NCBI GenBank assembly: GCA_945907335.1
Contig: CAMDSU010000096.1
Coordinates: 1 to 6,768, forward strand
Direction of reading: 5' to 3'
DNA from: Bordetella parapertussis
Lineage (GTDB): Bacteria; Pseudomonadota; Gammaproteobacteria; Burkholderiales; Burkholderiaceae_C
DNA length: 6,768 nt
A program made the translations under genes and the position numbers. Numbering within the stretch: the stretch's first letter is position 1; each line of letters starts with the position of its first letter. Below the pieces are notes generated by a model. That model saw nothing but the letters and a program-made list of their open reading frames with translations, had not been told where the DNA came from and did no database searches. Of the stretch, positions 5,895 to 6,768 are shown piece after piece.

Positions 5895-6329
5895 TTACGT
5901 CCCGCCGTCAGCCTCAGAAACTGAGGTGTGGCGCTCTAGCGTAAAGCGGACCAAGCGGCCCTCTTTAAATTCGCAGTGCACCTTGTCTCCCGCAGGGTCT
6001 TGCCACACAAATATTTCGGGTTGCTGACCTGATTCGGTACGTAATTGACCCAAACTTCTTGCCAGTCCGATGACCTTGAGCAAGCGCTGCCCCGGGTGCA
6101 ATGTTGCATGGAACATCACCGCGTTGTCCAGAGTACCCATGGGGCGTTCGGCGGCGCTCTCCATGGTTTTCATCAAACGCGTGACGTGTTGCAACAGCCA
6201 AAAAATGATGCCGCTTGAAACCAGCGAAAAGCCCCACCAACCAAAGGCGCGAAAGGACAAGTACAACAGCGCGGCCAAGCCAAAGGTGAGTGTCAAGGAT
6301 CGCCAGTTCATGCGCGCATTTTGACGCAT
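5895..6329 (-). CDS. Conserved small inner-membrane protein of unknown function
   Basis: The protein has 144 residues. Two hydrophobic stretches are visible, at about 11-28 (SLTLTFGLAALLYLSFRA) and 32-48 (WGFSLVSSGIIFWLLQH), so it is probably anchored in the inner membrane by a helical hairpin. A soluble C-terminal part runs from about 55 to 144. It contains the cohesive region FHATLHPGQRLLKVIGLARSL (73-93) and a beta-rich segment PEIFVWQD ... VHCEFKEGRLVRFTLER (104-133). I recognise no catalytic motif. Similar small membrane proteins are recalled near ilvE in Comamonadaceae, but I cannot name a function. The ATG at 6329 is preferred because AAAGGG (6340-6345) lies 10 bases upstream and overlaps the stop codon of the cytochrome gene. 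A second in-frame ATG at 6311 (MNWRSL) has no such signal. It is likely co-transcribed with the cytochrome before it (14 bp gap) and ilvE after it. Confidence 0.8.
   Translation of the reverse strand: MRQNARMNWRSLTLTFGLAALLYLSFRAFGWWGFSLVSSGIIFWLLQHVTRLMKTMESAAERPMGTLDNAVMFHATLHPGQRLLKVIGLARSLGQLRTESGQQPEIFVWQDPAGDKVHCEFKEGRLVRFTLERHTSVSEADGGT
5912..5926 (-). other. Short perfect hairpin near the 3' end of the membrane-protein gene
   Basis: CCTCAG and CTGAGG form a perfect 6-bp stem with a 3-nt loop (TTT on the transcribed strand), inside the last codons of the gene and about 60 bp before ilvE. It is not followed by a run of U, so it is not a classical terminator. It might mark RNA processing or partial attenuation ahead of ilvE, or be coincidence in coding sequence. 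Confidence 0.25.
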
Positions 6330-6339
6330 GCAAGAACAG

Positions 6340-6345
6340 CCCTTT
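6340..6345 (-). promoter_or_regulatory. Shine-Dalgarno sequence embedded in the cytochrome stop codon
   Basis: The minus strand reads TAAAGGG. TAA ends the diheme cytochrome gene and AAAGGG is the ribosome binding site for the next gene, 10 bases before its ATG. This supports the 144-residue start and suggests the two genes are translated from one message. Confidence 0.6.
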
Positions 6346-6768
6346 ATTTAGGCACTTTGGCGGTTTTGCCGTTGAATTCGCCCGCGATGGCTTGGGTGTG
6401 ACATGCGCTGCAATTGGCGGCGCTGACACGCATCGGCTTTTTCCAAAAAGTAGCAGGTATTTTTTTGCTATTGCGGTGAATGCTTTGCCACCAGTCACTT
6501 TGCGTGATGCGGTGTTGCGGCGGGTCTTGGGTCGCCGCTGGCGCGAACGTGCCTGCGTTTTGTTGCAACCAATCTGAAAATTCTTTTTGCGTGTCCACAT
6601 TCACCATGACGCTGCCACCAAAATGCGCGGGCATGTCTGCCATCAACTGTTGCCAAGCAGTGGCTGGCAGCATGCCTGGCGGGTAGGCGTTGTGGCAAAC
6701 CGTGCATTGCTGCGTGTAAGGCGTGAATGTCGGGATGGGTTCGCTGACCTGGGCTTGCGCCAGCGATA
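6344..6768 (-). CDS. Diheme cytochrome c (DHC family), N-terminus beyond window
   Basis: The 140 visible C-terminal residues, read past an internal ATG at 6673 up to the window edge, contain two CxxCH c-type haem sites. These are CTVCH (21-25 of the visible part) and CSACH (119-123). Between them lie landmarks of the DHC family: HNAYPPGMLPATAW, MPAHFGG, DWLQQNAG, RITQSDWW and, at the end, AIAGEFNGK. The first visible residues, SLAQAQ, look like the end of a signal peptide with cleavage after an A-x-A-like site, so the mature protein would be periplasmic. DHC proteins are electron carriers, often encoded near a cytochrome b561-like membrane protein or a DUF1924 haem protein; their partner here would lie outside the window. 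Only the signal peptide seems to be missing. Reading from the ATG at 6673 would cut off the first haem site, so it is not the true start. Confidence 0.9.
   Translation of the reverse strand, partial: SLAQAQVSEPIPTFTPYTQQCTVCHNAYPPGMLPATAWQQLMADMPAHFGGSVMVNVDTQKEFSDWLQQNAGTFAPAATQDPPQHRITQSDWWQSIHRNSKKIPATFWKKPMRVSAANCSACHTQAIAGEFNGKTAKVPK

Noticed and set aside
5965..6600. 211-residue minus-strand reading frame overlapping the cytochrome and membrane-protein genes in another frame
   Set aside because: It spans two real genes out of frame and has low-complexity, basic composition without motifs.
6344..6673. Cytochrome starting at the ATG at 6673 (109 residues)
   Set aside because: The same frame stays open to the window edge and encodes the first CxxCH and a signal-peptide end just upstream, so the true start is outside.

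Overview
The window looks like chromosomal DNA from a Gram-negative betaproteobacterium, most likely Burkholderiales and possibly close to Comamonadaceae. The basis is recalled family knowledge: the tight ilvE / zf-CHCC zinc-finger / waaF order, preceded by a DHC-type diheme cytochrome c gene and a small two-TM membrane protein, is typical of that group. No rRNA or other taxonomic marker is present, so the assignment is an inference. All nine genes are intact, except that the first and last run off the window edges.

Layout. Positions 1-2474 (minus strand) hold an apparent operon, gmhA -> hldE -> GT25-family glycosyltransferase, with gaps of 16 and 2 bp. Positions 2475-2655 are a divergent intergenic region. 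It has a near-perfect -10 box facing gmhA, an overlapping weaker -10 facing hldD, and two perfect palindromes. Positions 2656-3618 (plus strand) hold hldD. From 3652 to the right edge everything is on the minus strand. Read in the direction of transcription it is: diheme cytochrome c (partial) -> small two-TM membrane protein -> ilvE -> zinc-finger protein -> waaF. waaF converges on hldD across 33 bp.

How the genes work together. GmhA, HldE and HldD supply four of the five steps from sedoheptulose 7-phosphate to ADP-L-glycero-D-manno-heptose. Only the GmhB phosphatase is absent from the window. WaaF adds heptose from that donor to the inner core of LPS. The GT25 enzyme probably modifies an LPS or other surface glycan. 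IlvE (branched-chain amino acid transamination), the zinc-finger protein and the cytochrome appear to be neighbours by conserved order, not by pathway.

The most notable feature is a sharp composition break. Hand-counted lines left of about 2475 are roughly 37-50% GC, and those right of it roughly 57-60%. The break falls in the intergenic region between gmhA and hldD. The AT-rich side carries a fused, bifunctional HldE, whereas characterised betaproteobacteria usually have separate HldA and HldC. Together these suggest that gmhA-hldE-GT25 was acquired horizontally and placed next to a resident hldD / waaF core-LPS locus. I see no wholly new system, transposon, CRISPR array, tRNA or rRNA.
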